DNA of 34,503 nt from Richelia sp. CSU_2_1 (GCA_012034575.1 JAAUPF010000063.1:1-34503); one strand, 5' to 3'. Counted from the stretch's first letter, positions 25,244-33,048 are shown. Notes: a model not told the origin generated them from the sequence alone. Made by a program: numbers and translations.

Positions 25244-25552
25244 GCTCTGCTCCTAGAATTTTCTTAACTGAACCAAAACATAGATTAGCTTAGAACGCAC
25301 CCCAAGGCAATTCTCCTTTGCTACTTACCGCCAGAAAGATGCTGAATTTTCCTTTATACATCAGTCTTTAAGATTTAAATGCAGCTCAACTATGAGGCAA
25401 ATCACAGTTATTCGTGACTGGAAACACGATCGCCCATGAGTTCAAATACAAATATATGCGATCTAAAACACACTTATCTATGCTATAAGGCACGGATAAT
25501 TAATGGGCGCGTGACTATTATTTTATGTAAAAGCTAGTGAGGGTGTGGAGCA
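25244..25552. other. Divergent intergenic region, 309 bases, no gene seen
   Basis: This lies between the starts of ndk (minus) and the 236-aa gene (plus). It has A/T-rich stretches (for example TATGCTATAAGG near 25477-25488 and ATTATTTTATGTAAA near 25516) that could be -10 regions, but no clear -35 partner was found. No repeat or RNA gene was recognised. Confidence 0.5.
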
Positions 25553-26263
25553 ATGAAAGAAGTTATAGCACTTATTAAAAAGAAAAAACAAGAATTTGCT
25601 CGCCTGCCGTTATTTGATTTTTTAGCTAATAAGAATATTCATCCGAGACAAAGACTGATTTTTTCACCTGTCCTCGCTCCTTTGGCTTTAGGGTTGAGGG
25701 ATTTAAACAAGTACGTCCTGCGAGAATCTGGCAGCAATCACCCAGTCCAGGAATCGATCGACAAACACGCATACAAAGAGAGCCGCTACTGGCATTGGTG
25801 CCTCGAAAATTTGGAGAAATTGGGTTTAAATCAATCAATGAGTTACGGCGATTTGCGCTTGCTGTGGGGGGAAGAAACTAAAAAAACGCAATCGCTATGT
25901 TCCGCCCTCGAACGCCTCGCTTTTCAAGCCCCTCCCATCCAAAAACTCGTGTTAGCTGAGGTGCTAGAAGGAACGGCAACGTTTTTTTTTGATGCGGTGC
26001 TGCGAGTGGCAATGGAAATACAAGAAATTCCCAAAACAGAATATGTTTATTTTGGCGATGGTTGGCTGCATTTAGAAAACCATCGCCTTTTAAATACGCC
26101 GGAGATGCTGCAAATTCTTTCGGAATTCCCAGTGAGCGATCGCGAGTGGGACGAAGCTTTAGAATTAACGGAAACAGTGTTTGAACTGTTTGCAGAGGCT
26201 ATGAACGAATTGCTGGTAAATGCTAAAACAAATTCTTGTAATACCGTCCTGCAAGTAGTTTGA
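25553..26263 (+). CDS. All-helical hypothetical protein, possibly haem-oxygenase/TenA-like fold, 236 aa
   Basis: The protein is fully helical and soluble. It begins MKEVIALIKKKKQEFARLP and contains SIDKHAYKESRYWHWCLENLEKLG, QKLVLAEVLEGTATFFFDAVLRVAMEI and YFGDGWLHLENHRLL. The spacing of His/Glu-rich helices (DKHAYKES...WHW, ENH) recalls haem-oxygenase-like or TenA/PqqC-fold proteins, some of which are di-iron oxidases, but I cannot place it in a family. GGAG lies close before the ATG (spacing only 2-3 nt). No partner gene is near. The fold is inference. Confidence 0.75.
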   Translation: MKEVIALIKKKKQEFARLPLFDFLANKNIHPRQRLIFSPVLAPLALGLRDLNKYVLRESGSNHPVQESIDKHAYKESRYWHWCLENLEKLGLNQSMSYGDLRLLWGEETKKTQSLCSALERLAFQAPPIQKLVLAEVLEGTATFFFDAVLRVAMEIQEIPKTEYVYFGDGWLHLENHRLLNTPEMLQILSEFPVSDREWDEALELTETVFELFAEAMNELLVNAKTNSCNTVLQVV

Positions 26264-26414
26264 TTTTTAAATAATTAGGTCGAAAATTTCAAAGTAATCA
26301 AGAATCCGACAGAAAAATCACGATCGCTAATTAAATCGAGTAATGGCTTTTGACCTTTTACTCGAATAACGAGCGTAGCATATTTGAGTAAGAGGTCGAA
26401 CCCTACAAACGATC

Positions 26415-26513
26415 GACTGTCAACTGTCAACTGAGGGCAGGCACGGGGGCACTCCCTCCGCTACGCTTCGCCCCTACCAACTGTCAACTGTCAACTGTCA
26501 ACTGTCAACTATT
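26415..26513. repeat. Heptamer array (AACTGTC)n interrupted by a 45-bp insertion, running into the rodA stop
   Basis: The left part (26415-26433) and right part (26479-26513, five units ending AACTATT) are separated by 45 bp at 26434-26478 that contains GCACTCCCTCCGCTACGCTT and GGGCAGGCACGGGGGC. The right part reaches the first base of the rodA stop codon (TTA at 26513-26515). The insert looks like one of the small dispersed cyanobacterial repeats. Confidence 0.85.
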
Positions 26514-27775
26514 TAACGATTCCAAAATTTATTCCGCTGTCGCTGGTGCGCTACCGATTCCACCAGTCCCAGTGCCATAAAGTTGCTCAGCAGCGACGCA
26601 TTTCCGTAACTCAAAAAAGGTAGCGGAATACCAGTAACCGGTGCTAAACCGATGTTCATGCCGATATTGACGAATACCTGAAAAATTAACATTGACAGCA
26701 CGCCGATCGCCAACAACGAACCAAAATTATCTTTAGCAGTTTGGGCGATAATTACCAACCGCAAACAAATTACCCAGAACACAAACAGCACGCAAATACA
26801 GCCGATAAAACCCAATTCTTCGCCAATAGCTGAGAAAATAAAGTCTGTATGCTGTTCGGGAATAAAATTGAGTTGAGTTTGCGTTCCGTGAAACAAACCC
26901 CGACCTTTGAGTTCCCCAGCGCCGATCGCAATTCGAGATTGAATCAAGTGATACCCGCTACCTAAAGGGTCTTTTTCGGGGTTTAAAAATCCCGTCAGCC
27001 GCATTTTTTGATAATCCTTGAGCAAACCCCAAAACATATGTCCGATGTGTCCCGAAACCACGTTCACCAATACCGCGCCGAAAGTTCCCAACCACGGAAA
27101 AGGTAGGCTTCGCCAAGCAATAATACCCGTACATACTACCCAGGCGATCCAAACGGGCATGGATAAATTGTTTAGGAGTACCGAGATTAACGGAGACACT
27201 AACAAAATCAGCCAGCCTGGATTAACATTGCCCCAATACAGCATACCGATCGCGATCGCCCCGAACACCAGTGAAGTACCCAAGTTGGGTTCGGCAAATA
27301 CCAAACCCCAAGGTACAGCCACGATCGCCAGCATCTTTAACATATCCTTAACCGTCGGCTGCGTCTTGTCGTGCAGGAGAGCTGCTAAAGTCACGATTAC
27401 GCCTACCTTGGCAAATTCTGACGGTTGCAGGTAAAATCCTCCGATGTTGATCCACCGCTGGGCCCCGAGTCCCGTAGTACCGATAAACCGCACCGCAATT
27501 AGCGACAAATTGATAAATGCGTAAATCGGCCATTTCCATTGAATCAGGAGGTTGTAGGGGCACCGGGAAAAGATAATGGCAATTAGCAAACCGACTCCCC
27601 CAGTCACCCAGTGACGCCACCAGTCAATCATTCCTTGATTTCGTTCGACGCTGTGGATCATGATTCCACCCAATACGGTGAGGGAGATGCAGGCGGCAAA
27701 CAGCCATCCGTCTATTTCTTCCCAGGGTTTGAAAGCGGATCTCCAACGATTTTTGACTTGTATTCTCTGCAACAT
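26513..27775 (-). CDS. rodA: Rod-shape peptidoglycan polymerase RodA (SEDS family)
   Basis: This 420-aa polytopic membrane protein of the SEDS family synthesises glycan strands during cell elongation together with a class-B PBP. It shows about 10 helices, GAQRWINIGGFYLQPSEFAK, EPNLGTSLVFG, MRLTGFLNPEKDPLGSGYHL (with the conserved Pro-Leu-Gly-Gly/Ser-Gly-Tyr-His turn), ELKGRGLFHGTQ, FIPEQHTDFIFSAIGEELGF and GIPLPFLSYGNASLLSN. The C-terminal motif has Asn-Ala where many homologues have Gly-Ser. The start MLQRIQVKNRWRSAFKPWEE is the usual cytoplasmic N-terminus, without a strong ribosome site. The 3' end runs into a heptamer array. Confidence 0.95.
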   Translation of the reverse strand: MLQRIQVKNRWRSAFKPWEEIDGWLFAACISLTVLGGIMIHSVERNQGMIDWWRHWVTGGVGLLIAIIFSRCPYNLLIQWKWPIYAFINLSLIAVRFIGTTGLGAQRWINIGGFYLQPSEFAKVGVIVTLAALLHDKTQPTVKDMLKMLAIVAVPWGLVFAEPNLGTSLVFGAIAIGMLYWGNVNPGWLILLVSPLISVLLNNLSMPVWIAWVVCTGIIAWRSLPFPWLGTFGAVLVNVVSGHIGHMFWGLLKDYQKMRLTGFLNPEKDPLGSGYHLIQSRIAIGAGELKGRGLFHGTQTQLNFIPEQHTDFIFSAIGEELGFIGCICVLFVFWVICLRLVIIAQTAKDNFGSLLAIGVLSMLIFQVFVNIGMNIGLAPVTGIPLPFLSYGNASLLSNFMALGLVESVAHQRQRNKFWNR

Positions 27776-28114
27776 GATTGTTTTAGTTTTTAGGTTGTAG
27801 ATTTTAGATTACCGGCGCTGTGTTTGTCGCATCTTTGATTTGAGCGATCGCGAATCTGGAAGATTGCTAGGTTTCAGTTTAATAGGATTGACGCCTGGGG
27901 ACAAAGAAACCGGGTTTTTTACCGAATCTGCTGGCTGCGATCGAAAACTTAGTTGTTTTAGTCGGAGTCCGTCGTTCCTATTTAAATGATTCTGCCGATC
28001 GTACTGCTATTCCGGGCCAACACCCGCCAGCCATCAAAGACACACTCTAATTTTCCGATTTGTGGATTCTCGATCGGGCTTACGCCTCAAGTAGTTTGAC
28101 AGGTTATTAGTAGC
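27776..28114. other. Intergenic region, no gene seen
   Basis: This is the gap between the rodA start and the VOC gene end. Next to rodA are loose heptamer-like words (TTTTAGTTTTTAGG, TAGATTTTAGATTA). A single unpaired half-element AGAAACCGGGTTTTTT is at 27905-27920. Otherwise nothing definite; the palindrome at 28115 is listed separately. Confidence 0.55.
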
Positions 28115-28140
28115 GGTAAGGTGCGCAGTGCGCACCCTAC
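28115..28140. repeat. Palindromic dispersed repeat GGTGCGCANTGCGCACC, copy 4
   Basis: GGTAAGGTGCGCAGTGCGCA with CCCTAC following, 12 bp past the stop of the minus-strand VOC gene. Same flanks as copies 2 and 3. Confidence 0.8.
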
Positions 28141-28151
28141 AAAATCTATTC

Positions 28152-28499
28152 TCAGGCCGGTTCGTAAAGGTATTCAAACCCGTTGCCGTCAGGATCTCTG
28201 CCGTAGAAAGAGGCCGTACCGTCGCGGTGTTCGTGAATGTGAGTGACGGGAATGCCGTCGGCTTTTAGTTGTTCGTAAGCGGATTCCATTTCGGTTCGAT
28301 CGTCAAAAATAAATCCAAAATGTGCGCCTGCTTGGTTGTAACTCGGACTCAACAGTGCCAGTCCGTCATTTCCTGCTTTCAAATAAGCCCAGTCTGCATC
28401 TTTCCAGACTAATTCCATGCCCAAGTTGCGGTAAAATTCGGCGGATTTTTCAATGTCTTGGACGCAAACCGCCACGTGTCCCAATCGTTTTAGTTTCAT
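28152..28499 (-). CDS. VOC (glyoxalase/bleomycin-resistance) superfamily protein, 115 aa
   Basis: The single-domain protein has paired beta-alpha-beta-beta-beta modules: MKLKRLGHVAVCVQDIEKSAEFYRNLGMELVW and AGAHFGFIFDDRTEMESAYEQLKADGIPV, ending GRDPDGNGFEYLYEP. Likely metal ligands are H8 (GHVAV), H60 (AHFGF) and the Glu in GFEYLYE. The substrate cannot be told; the superfamily includes glyoxalase I, dioxygenases and resistance proteins. It is a single gene with a palindromic repeat at its 3' end and a family hairpin upstream at 28617. Confidence 0.9.
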   Translation of the reverse strand: MKLKRLGHVAVCVQDIEKSAEFYRNLGMELVWKDADWAYLKAGNDGLALLSPSYNQAGAHFGFIFDDRTEMESAYEQLKADGIPVTHIHEHRDGTASFYGRDPDGNGFEYLYEPA

Positions 28500-28616
28500 A
28501 AAGTTGCTGTTGTTGTACTTTTTTTATTTTATCTATTGGCACTGAATCCATCAGCGATCGAGCGCGTTTGGACTGAAGAAATCGGATTTTTGGTCTATCG
28601 AGCGCATTTAAATCAA

Positions 28617-28679
28617 AGAAACCGGGTTTTTATCGAACTCTCAAGCTGCGAACTGTACTTGGAAAAAAACCCGGTTTCT
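28617..28679. terminator. 15-bp hairpin of the AGAAACCGGGTTTTT family after the NB-ARC gene
   Basis: AGAAACCGGGTTTTT (28617-28631) pairs perfectly with AAAAACCCGGTTTCT (28665-28679) around a 33-nt loop, the same arms as at 17491-17552. It lies about 85-145 nt past the stop of the minus-strand NB-ARC/TPR gene and so may end its transcript. Confidence 0.6.
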
Positions 28680-28707
28680 GCCTCGATTTCGGTCGATCGA
28701 TCTGCAT

Positions 28708-28770
28708 AACTGTCAACTGTCAACTGTCAACTATCAACTGTCAACTGTCAACTGTCAACTATCAACTCTC
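28708..28770. repeat. Heptamer array (AACTGTC)n, nine units, providing the NB-ARC gene stop codon
   Basis: Nine heptamers: AACTGTC three times, AACTATC, AACTGTC three times, AACTATC, AACTCTC. The stop codon of the NB-ARC/TPR gene (TCA at 28762-28764 on the plus strand, TGA in sense) spans the junction of the last two units, so the last residues and the stop are encoded by the array. Confidence 0.92.
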
Positions 28771-31197
28771 CTTTTCTCGGATTTTTGCGGTTTTGGGTTG
28801 GCAGCGATCCATTGCCGATCGCACTTGTTCGACTTGTTTTGTCGCTGTCATTTCCTCAAATAATTCGAGCGCCTTTTCCAAATTTCCTTGACTTTTTTCT
28901 ACTTCCCCCATCTTTTGATAAGTTAGTCCCTGCTGGTAATAAGCTTGGGCTAAACCGCATTTAGCATTAATTTTATCCAGCATTTCTACTGCTTCCGAAT
29001 GGTGCAGCAATGCTCGATCGAAGTCTTCTCGATCTCGGTAAATCTCTGCTATACCGATATGAGCTTTCGCTTTCACGGTTTGAACGGGGCCGTACTGGCT
29101 TGGTTCTGCGGGCGCTACAGCTTGGCAGTACCAGTCCAAAGCTCGATCGACATCTCCTAAGTTTTTGTAAGTTGCTGCTAAAAATATCAACTTGTATCCC
29201 GTTACTACTAACTCCTCTGTTTCTATTTCATCTTCGATATGTTTTACCAAAATAGCAGCTTCTTTTTTCTCACCGGCCTGCGAATGTAAAAAAGCCAGCC
29301 CGATGTCGATCGAGTCGCGGGCGATCGGGATTTTATCTGCCCTAAATTTCAGCTTGACAAAAATCTCCATTGCTGATGGAAATTCACCCAACTCTATTTT
29401 ACAAAATCCTATATTCAGTAAAGCGCTCCATTTCCATGTTTCTAAATTTTCTCTCATTCTTTCATCATCGCTACCCTTCGGTGGCAACTGCAAACATCGA
29501 ATCGACTTTTGTTCTGCTAGTTGGTGGCAGTGAATGGCTTGATCGATTTCACCATTAATCCGGTAGCAAACTCCTAAAATACTGTACAAACCGCTCAAGT
29601 AATAATCCGAGCTAATATTGTTAACAATCCTAGTAGTTGCCGATATAATTGGCTGCAATAAACCCAAATTGAACAAAGCCCTACCGAGTCGATCGTCCGT
29701 AGAAAATTGAGTATTAATTTTTTTGATAATTACATTCGCCGCTTCCTCAAAGCTATTAATAGCAACGTATTGGTAATAAGCCTCGAAAGCTTTAACAGCA
29801 TCTTCTGGTGATTCAATAATGTCAACGCTTTCAGCCCAGAATTGGGCGGCTTTTCGGTTAGCAGTTTCCCAATCTTCCGGCGACAAACGTTCGATCGCTT
29901 CTTCCCGAATCCCCGGATGCAGCCAATATTCACCCTTTTGACACTCCAGTAAAGACCTGTGGAGGAGAGATTTAACCATTTGGCGGCGGTTGGCTTCCGG
30001 CACATCCCACAGCAAACAAAACAATCCCTCAGCCGAAACAGTTGGCACGTCTTGATAGCGGTAGCAACCCAAGCGGCACAAAAGTTTGTAAGCTTCCGGA
30101 TCGAGTTCTTGGAGTCGATCGAACTGACTGGTAACTAAATTTTTCAAATCTGTTTCTACCAGCGGATCGTCGCTGTGTTCCAGCCAATAAGCCTCCATAT
30201 CTCCATCGAAATCCTCGCGAATTGCGCCGCAGATAATGCCCATCGCTTTAGCGTTGCCGCCGTAAGCTTTATGAATGGCTTTGAGGGCTGCATCATCAAT
30301 ATCGATGTTGCGGCTGGAAAAAAACTGGTGCCACACCGGTTCTTCCAAACCCGGTAAGAGGTAGTGTTCGACAGTTACATCAGAGTCGCAAAGCCTGTCG
30401 CGACTGGTAACTAATGTCAGCGACTGCACCGCCGAGTCAGCTAAAACCCTCAGCAGTTCTACATAGCGGCGTTGTGCTTCAATAAACTTGCCTTGTCCGT
30501 CTAGGGCGGCTTCCAAATTGTCGATGAGCACTCCGACTTTGAGAGTTTGCAACTGCCGCTTCAGCCGCCCGAGAGTGACGCCAAACTCCCGCCCCGGTTC
30601 TTCGCCGAAGTCTTGTTTCAGCCATTCCTCAACGATACTTTCGACGGGGGTGATGTTCTGCGTCTCTTTTGCCATCAACAGTTCGATCGTTTTGTCGAAC
30701 CCGCCAGAGTTGAGGTACTGTCTGGCCAAAGTCGTTTTCCCCATACCGCCGGCGCTTTGGATGACAATGACTTTTGCTCCTTGAGCCGCCAGAATGTTTA
30801 AATCGGCGATCGCCTCTTCTCTTCCCAAAAAGTTGGGGTTTTCGATGTCCAACTCCGAATAAGGCCCGAGAGAAAGTTCGGCAGGAACAATTTGGCCGGA
30901 CTGCGGTTCTAATTTAGAATAGCTGCGCCAAAATCGTTCTACAACGGCCTGAAGGTTGTCTCTTTTGACCTTTTCCCCTTCCCCAAAGAGAACAGAAAGC
31001 CGCTTCCACAAATTAGAGGCAGCATCCTTAACTGTTCCCACGCCGTAGCCTTCACTATCTGCAACCTGTTGGTACGTCCTGCCTTGCACCCCTTGCCATG
31101 CTTCGCGAAAGATAGCGCTGTCAAGGTTGTCGAGAGTTTTCAGGTTCCGAGCCACAAGTAACGAGTTGGTAAAATCCAGTGCACGATCTGCTTCCAT
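28762..31197 (-). CDS. vMAP-type HTH / NB-ARC ATPase / TPR protein (STAND regulator), 811 aa
   Basis: ATG 31197 is preferred to the frame opening at 31233 because MEADRALDFTNSLLVARN begins the domain and GGTGA lies upstream. Residues 1-90 (AIFREAWQGVQGRTYQQVAD, VKDAASNLWKRLSVLFGE) match the N-terminal helix-turn-helix domain known from vWA-MoxR-associated (vMAP) and related cyanobacterial NB-ARC proteins. The NB-ARC ATPase follows NFLGREEAIADL, with P-loop GGMGKTTLA (150-158), Walker B-like VGVLIDNLEAAL and LVTSRDRL. After the ARC/winged-helix part (LLCRLGCYRY) come TPR-like helices over about the last 300 residues (LGVCYRINGEIDQAIHCHQLA, GEVEKSQGNLEKALELFEEM). Such proteins are nucleotide-dependent switches in conflict or signalling systems. 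It is divergent from three NfeD-like small genes. Its stop is within a heptamer array. Confidence 0.92.
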   Translation of the reverse strand: MEADRALDFTNSLLVARNLKTLDNLDSAIFREAWQGVQGRTYQQVADSEGYGVGTVKDAASNLWKRLSVLFGEGEKVKRDNLQAVVERFWRSYSKLEPQSGQIVPAELSLGPYSELDIENPNFLGREEAIADLNILAAQGAKVIVIQSAGGMGKTTLARQYLNSGGFDKTIELLMAKETQNITPVESIVEEWLKQDFGEEPGREFGVTLGRLKRQLQTLKVGVLIDNLEAALDGQGKFIEAQRRYVELLRVLADSAVQSLTLVTSRDRLCDSDVTVEHYLLPGLEEPVWHQFFSSRNIDIDDAALKAIHKAYGGNAKAMGIICGAIREDFDGDMEAYWLEHSDDPLVETDLKNLVTSQFDRLQELDPEAYKLLCRLGCYRYQDVPTVSAEGLFCLLWDVPEANRRQMVKSLLHRSLLECQKGEYWLHPGIREEAIERLSPEDWETANRKAAQFWAESVDIIESPEDAVKAFEAYYQYVAINSFEEAANVIIKKINTQFSTDDRLGRALFNLGLLQPIISATTRIVNNISSDYYLSGLYSILGVCYRINGEIDQAIHCHQLAEQKSIRCLQLPPKGSDDERMRENLETWKWSALLNIGFCKIELGEFPSAMEIFVKLKFRADKIPIARDSIDIGLAFLHSQAGEKKEAAILVKHIEDEIETEELVVTGYKLIFLAATYKNLGDVDRALDWYCQAVAPAEPSQYGPVQTVKAKAHIGIAEIYRDREDFDRALLHHSEAVEMLDKINAKCGLAQAYYQQGLTYQKMGEVEKSQGNLEKALELFEEMTATKQVEQVRSAMDRCQPKTAKIREKES

Positions 31198-31409
31198 TGA
31201 GTCACCAGGTTTAACGTTACCCTTAAAACACAACTTTAACAGACTTTTTCCGACTCTATAACATCTTCAAACTGCCGACTTGTAGGGACTTTTGCCGGCT
31301 GACTGGGCGGTTGAGGTCGTGGCAGACTGTTAAGTGTGAAGGGGAAGTTGACCGATAAGCTTCCAACCTCCACAAAAAGTCAAGGCAAATACAATCGGGA
31401 GCAAGCATC

Positions 31410-31592
31410 ATGAGTATCGATAACTTAGAAAAAGCGATCGTTGATGAAGAAATCCGCCCTCAAGAGTTGGGCCGAGTCCGATTCCAAAGCACTTGGTGGC
31501 CTGCTAAATGCGATCGAGAGGTAACTTTGAAACCGGGTGATGAAGTTCGCGTAGTGGGAATTGACAATATTACTTTGATTGTCGCAGCTTAA
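31410..31592 (+). CDS. Small NfeD-like OB-fold protein, paralogue 1 (60 aa)
   Basis: [19 protein letters not shown] leads into [15 protein letters not shown] and ends [17 protein letters not shown]. The pattern 'lrP.G.v.f.g.wW.A......i..Gd.V.Vv.i.n.tLiV' is the C-terminal NfeD OB-fold, here as a free-standing domain without protease or membrane parts. GGGAG lies about 9 nt before the ATG. It is the first of three tandem paralogues, sharing one plus-strand transcript that is divergent from the NB-ARC gene. The role is unknown; OB folds of this type mediate protein contacts in NfeD. Confidence 0.88.
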   Translation: MSIDNLEKAIVDEEIRPQELGRVRFQSTWWPAKCDREVTLKPGDEVRVVGIDNITLIVAA

Positions 31593-31677
31593 GCCCAAAA
31601 ACATCTGTCGCTGAGTCGAATTCTAACTTTCTCGGATTCACAAGTTAAGACAAATCTATAATTTGGAGCAAACAATC

Positions 31678-31869
31678 GTGACTTTCGATAACCTGCAAAA
31701 AGCGATCGTCGATGAAGAAATTCGCCCTAATCAACCGGGTAGAGTCCGATTTCAAAATAGTTGGTGGCCTGCTAAATGCGAGGAAACAAGGACTTTTAAA
31801 GTCGGCGATACAGTTCACGTAGTCGCAATTGAAAATATTACTCTGATAGTTGTTGAAGCTAGTTGCTGA
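31678..31869 (+). CDS. Small NfeD-like OB-fold protein, paralogue 2 (63 aa)
   Basis: I start this at GTG 31678 ([20 protein letters not shown]), which aligns with paralogue 1 and has TTGGAG about 10 nt upstream; the frame is open a few codons further. The core GRVRFQNSWWPAKCE and GDTVHVVAIENITLIV match the other two copies, and the conserved WWPAKC Cys is present. It adds a C-terminal EASC with a second Cys. It sits 85 bp after paralogue 1. Confidence 0.88.
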   Translation: MTFDNLQKAIVDEEIRPNQPGRVRFQNSWWPAKCEETRTFKVGDTVHVVAIENITLIVVEASC

Positions 31870-31967
31870 AGCCTAATTTAGGAAATCTGTCTGTAGGTGG
31901 GGAGTAAAAGTGCGAGTTTGAGGCATCTAAAAAGTTTACCAAAACCTATCTTCAGGAGAAACCAGTC

Positions 31968-32318
31968 ATGTCTACTAATTATATTGAAGCAGCCAGCTTA
32001 GTTGACAAAGAAATACTGACTGTTGCTGGTGAAGAATTATCTAGCGCCGCACCAGAAAAAGCAACTGTTGGTAATTCGGAAACAGCCCGCACTGCCGTGG
32101 AAGAACTGCCCGCAACTACCCATCGTACCTCACACCCCATAGCTCAGGATGAAAAGGCGATCGTAGAGGAAGAAATTCGACCGGGCGAATCCGGTCGCGT
32201 CCGCTACCAAAGCAGTTGGTGGCCTGCAAAATCCGATCGAGAAATCACTTTTCGTCCGGGAGAAGCGGTGCGCGTGGTCGCCATTGATAATATTACTCTG
32301 ATCGTTGAAGAAGGTTAG
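31968..32318 (+). CDS. NfeD-like OB-fold protein, paralogue 3, with N-terminal extension (116 aa)
   Basis: The C-terminal 58 residues ([46 protein letters not shown]) repeat the domain of the two upstream genes, but WWPAKC has become WWPAKS. The first 58 residues (MSTNYIEAASLVDKEILTVA, then an Ala/Glu/Thr-rich stretch) are low in complexity and probably disordered, with no signal peptide. AGGAG lies about 9 nt before the ATG. It is the last gene of the trio, followed by a strong terminator. Confidence 0.87.
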   Translation: MSTNYIEAASLVDKEILTVAGEELSSAAPEKATVGNSETARTAVEELPATTHRTSHPIAQDEKAIVEEEIRPGESGRVRYQSSWWPAKSDREITFRPGEAVRVVAIDNITLIVEEG

Positions 32319-32506
32319 TTTTGCAGTACCGAAACTGGCGCGCAAGTTAAGCGCAACCTGTAGGATAATTACCTTGCTGGTAGAGAGTATTGCTTGAAAT
32401 GCAAGAAGTCCGATCGCGCTGATTCCTAACTACACAATCGCTTCACAAGCGCGATGACCTTCTTGCCTCTTTCAACTTCAATATCTAAAAAGTTTAGCCT
32501 CAACAA

Positions 32507-32542
32507 GCCGCCGCAGGCAAGCAAGATTGCCGGCGGTTTTTT
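32507..32542 (+). terminator. Intrinsic terminator of the NfeD-like operon
   Basis: CCGCC (32508-32512) with GGCGG (32532-32536) and GGCAA (32516-32520) with TTGCC (32527-32531) form a 10-bp stem with a 3-nt bulge and a loop GCAAGA, followed by TTTTTT at 32537-32542. It is about 190 nt after the last NfeD-like stop. Confidence 0.85.
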
Positions 32543-32599
32543 CTTGTTTGGAATAGCGATTCGTCAAGTGGTTACAGTAGTTAAAAAAGAGTTTTTGAG

Positions 32600-32634
32600 A
32601 ATCTAAAATCTAAAATCTAAAATCTAAAATCTAA
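32600..32634. repeat. Heptamer array (AATCTAA)n, five units, abutting the DUF3288 gene stop
   Basis: Five perfect AATCTAA units end at 32634, and the stop codon of the DUF3288 gene (CTA at 32635-32637) is the very next base. Complementary words of the same family occur at 2651 and 9102. Confidence 0.9.
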
Positions 32635-32928
32635 CTAAACCCAATCTTCTCGATCGTCCTTGTGGCGCTTGTAAACTTCTCCTGCAGCGTGAATTTTGCG
32701 GGTTTCTTCGTAAAGCGTTTCTTCTGTATAATTCCATTGTTGCATGACTTTTTCTAAGTCTTGCTGGATGTCTCTAGCGCCGGGAAAGCCCCGATAGCGA
32801 ATTTTTAATCTCGCTAATTCTGTTAAATTGTACTCGGTGGCTTCTCCCGCTAATAAATTATTAACAGTCGCTCGATCGCGCTTGTATTGAGGGTGCTGTT
32901 GTTCTTGACTTTTCTGTATTAAATCCAT
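32635..32928 (-). CDS. DUF3288 family protein, 97 aa
   Basis: The protein starts MDLIQKSQEQQHPQYKRDRATVNNLLAGEATEYNLTELARLKIRY and includes RGFPGARDIQQDLEKVMQQWNYTEETLYEETRKIHA, the pattern of DUF3288, a small cyanobacteria-wide family of unknown function. It is soluble, helical and of full length. It lies downstream of dnaN on the same strand, about 240 bp away with repeats between, so co-transcription is uncertain. Confidence 0.88.
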   Translation of the reverse strand: MDLIQKSQEQQHPQYKRDRATVNNLLAGEATEYNLTELARLKIRYRGFPGARDIQQDLEKVMQQWNYTEETLYEETRKIHAAGEVYKRHKDDREDWV

Positions 32929-32981
32929 ATAATTTGAGTTTGAGATTTGCTCGAACGATCGACTGTCCTTTCGTCAACTTG

Positions 32982-33024
32982 CAACCGCTGATTGAGGCAG
33001 ATAAACGCAGATAAACGCAGATTG
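32982..33024. repeat. Dispersed repeat 'AACCGC...AACGCAGAT', copy 3
   Basis: CAACCGCTGATTGAGGCAGA is followed by TAAACGCAGATAAACGCAGA. Same family as 15163 and 18225. It lies between dnaN and the DUF3288 gene. Confidence 0.65.
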
Positions 33025-33048
33025 ATTTCATCAACTGTCAACTTAAAC

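Larger units (their letters stand above)
32319..32634. other. Intergenic region, 316 bases, with terminator and heptamers
   Basis: No gene is seen. It contains the terminator at 32507 and the AATCTAA array at 32600, both listed. The stretch 32340-32500 shows no clear structure. Confidence 0.6.

Noticed and set aside
27905..27920. Terminator at AGAAACCGGGTTTTTT
   Set aside because: Only one arm is present, so no hairpin can form; listed only as a repeat fragment.
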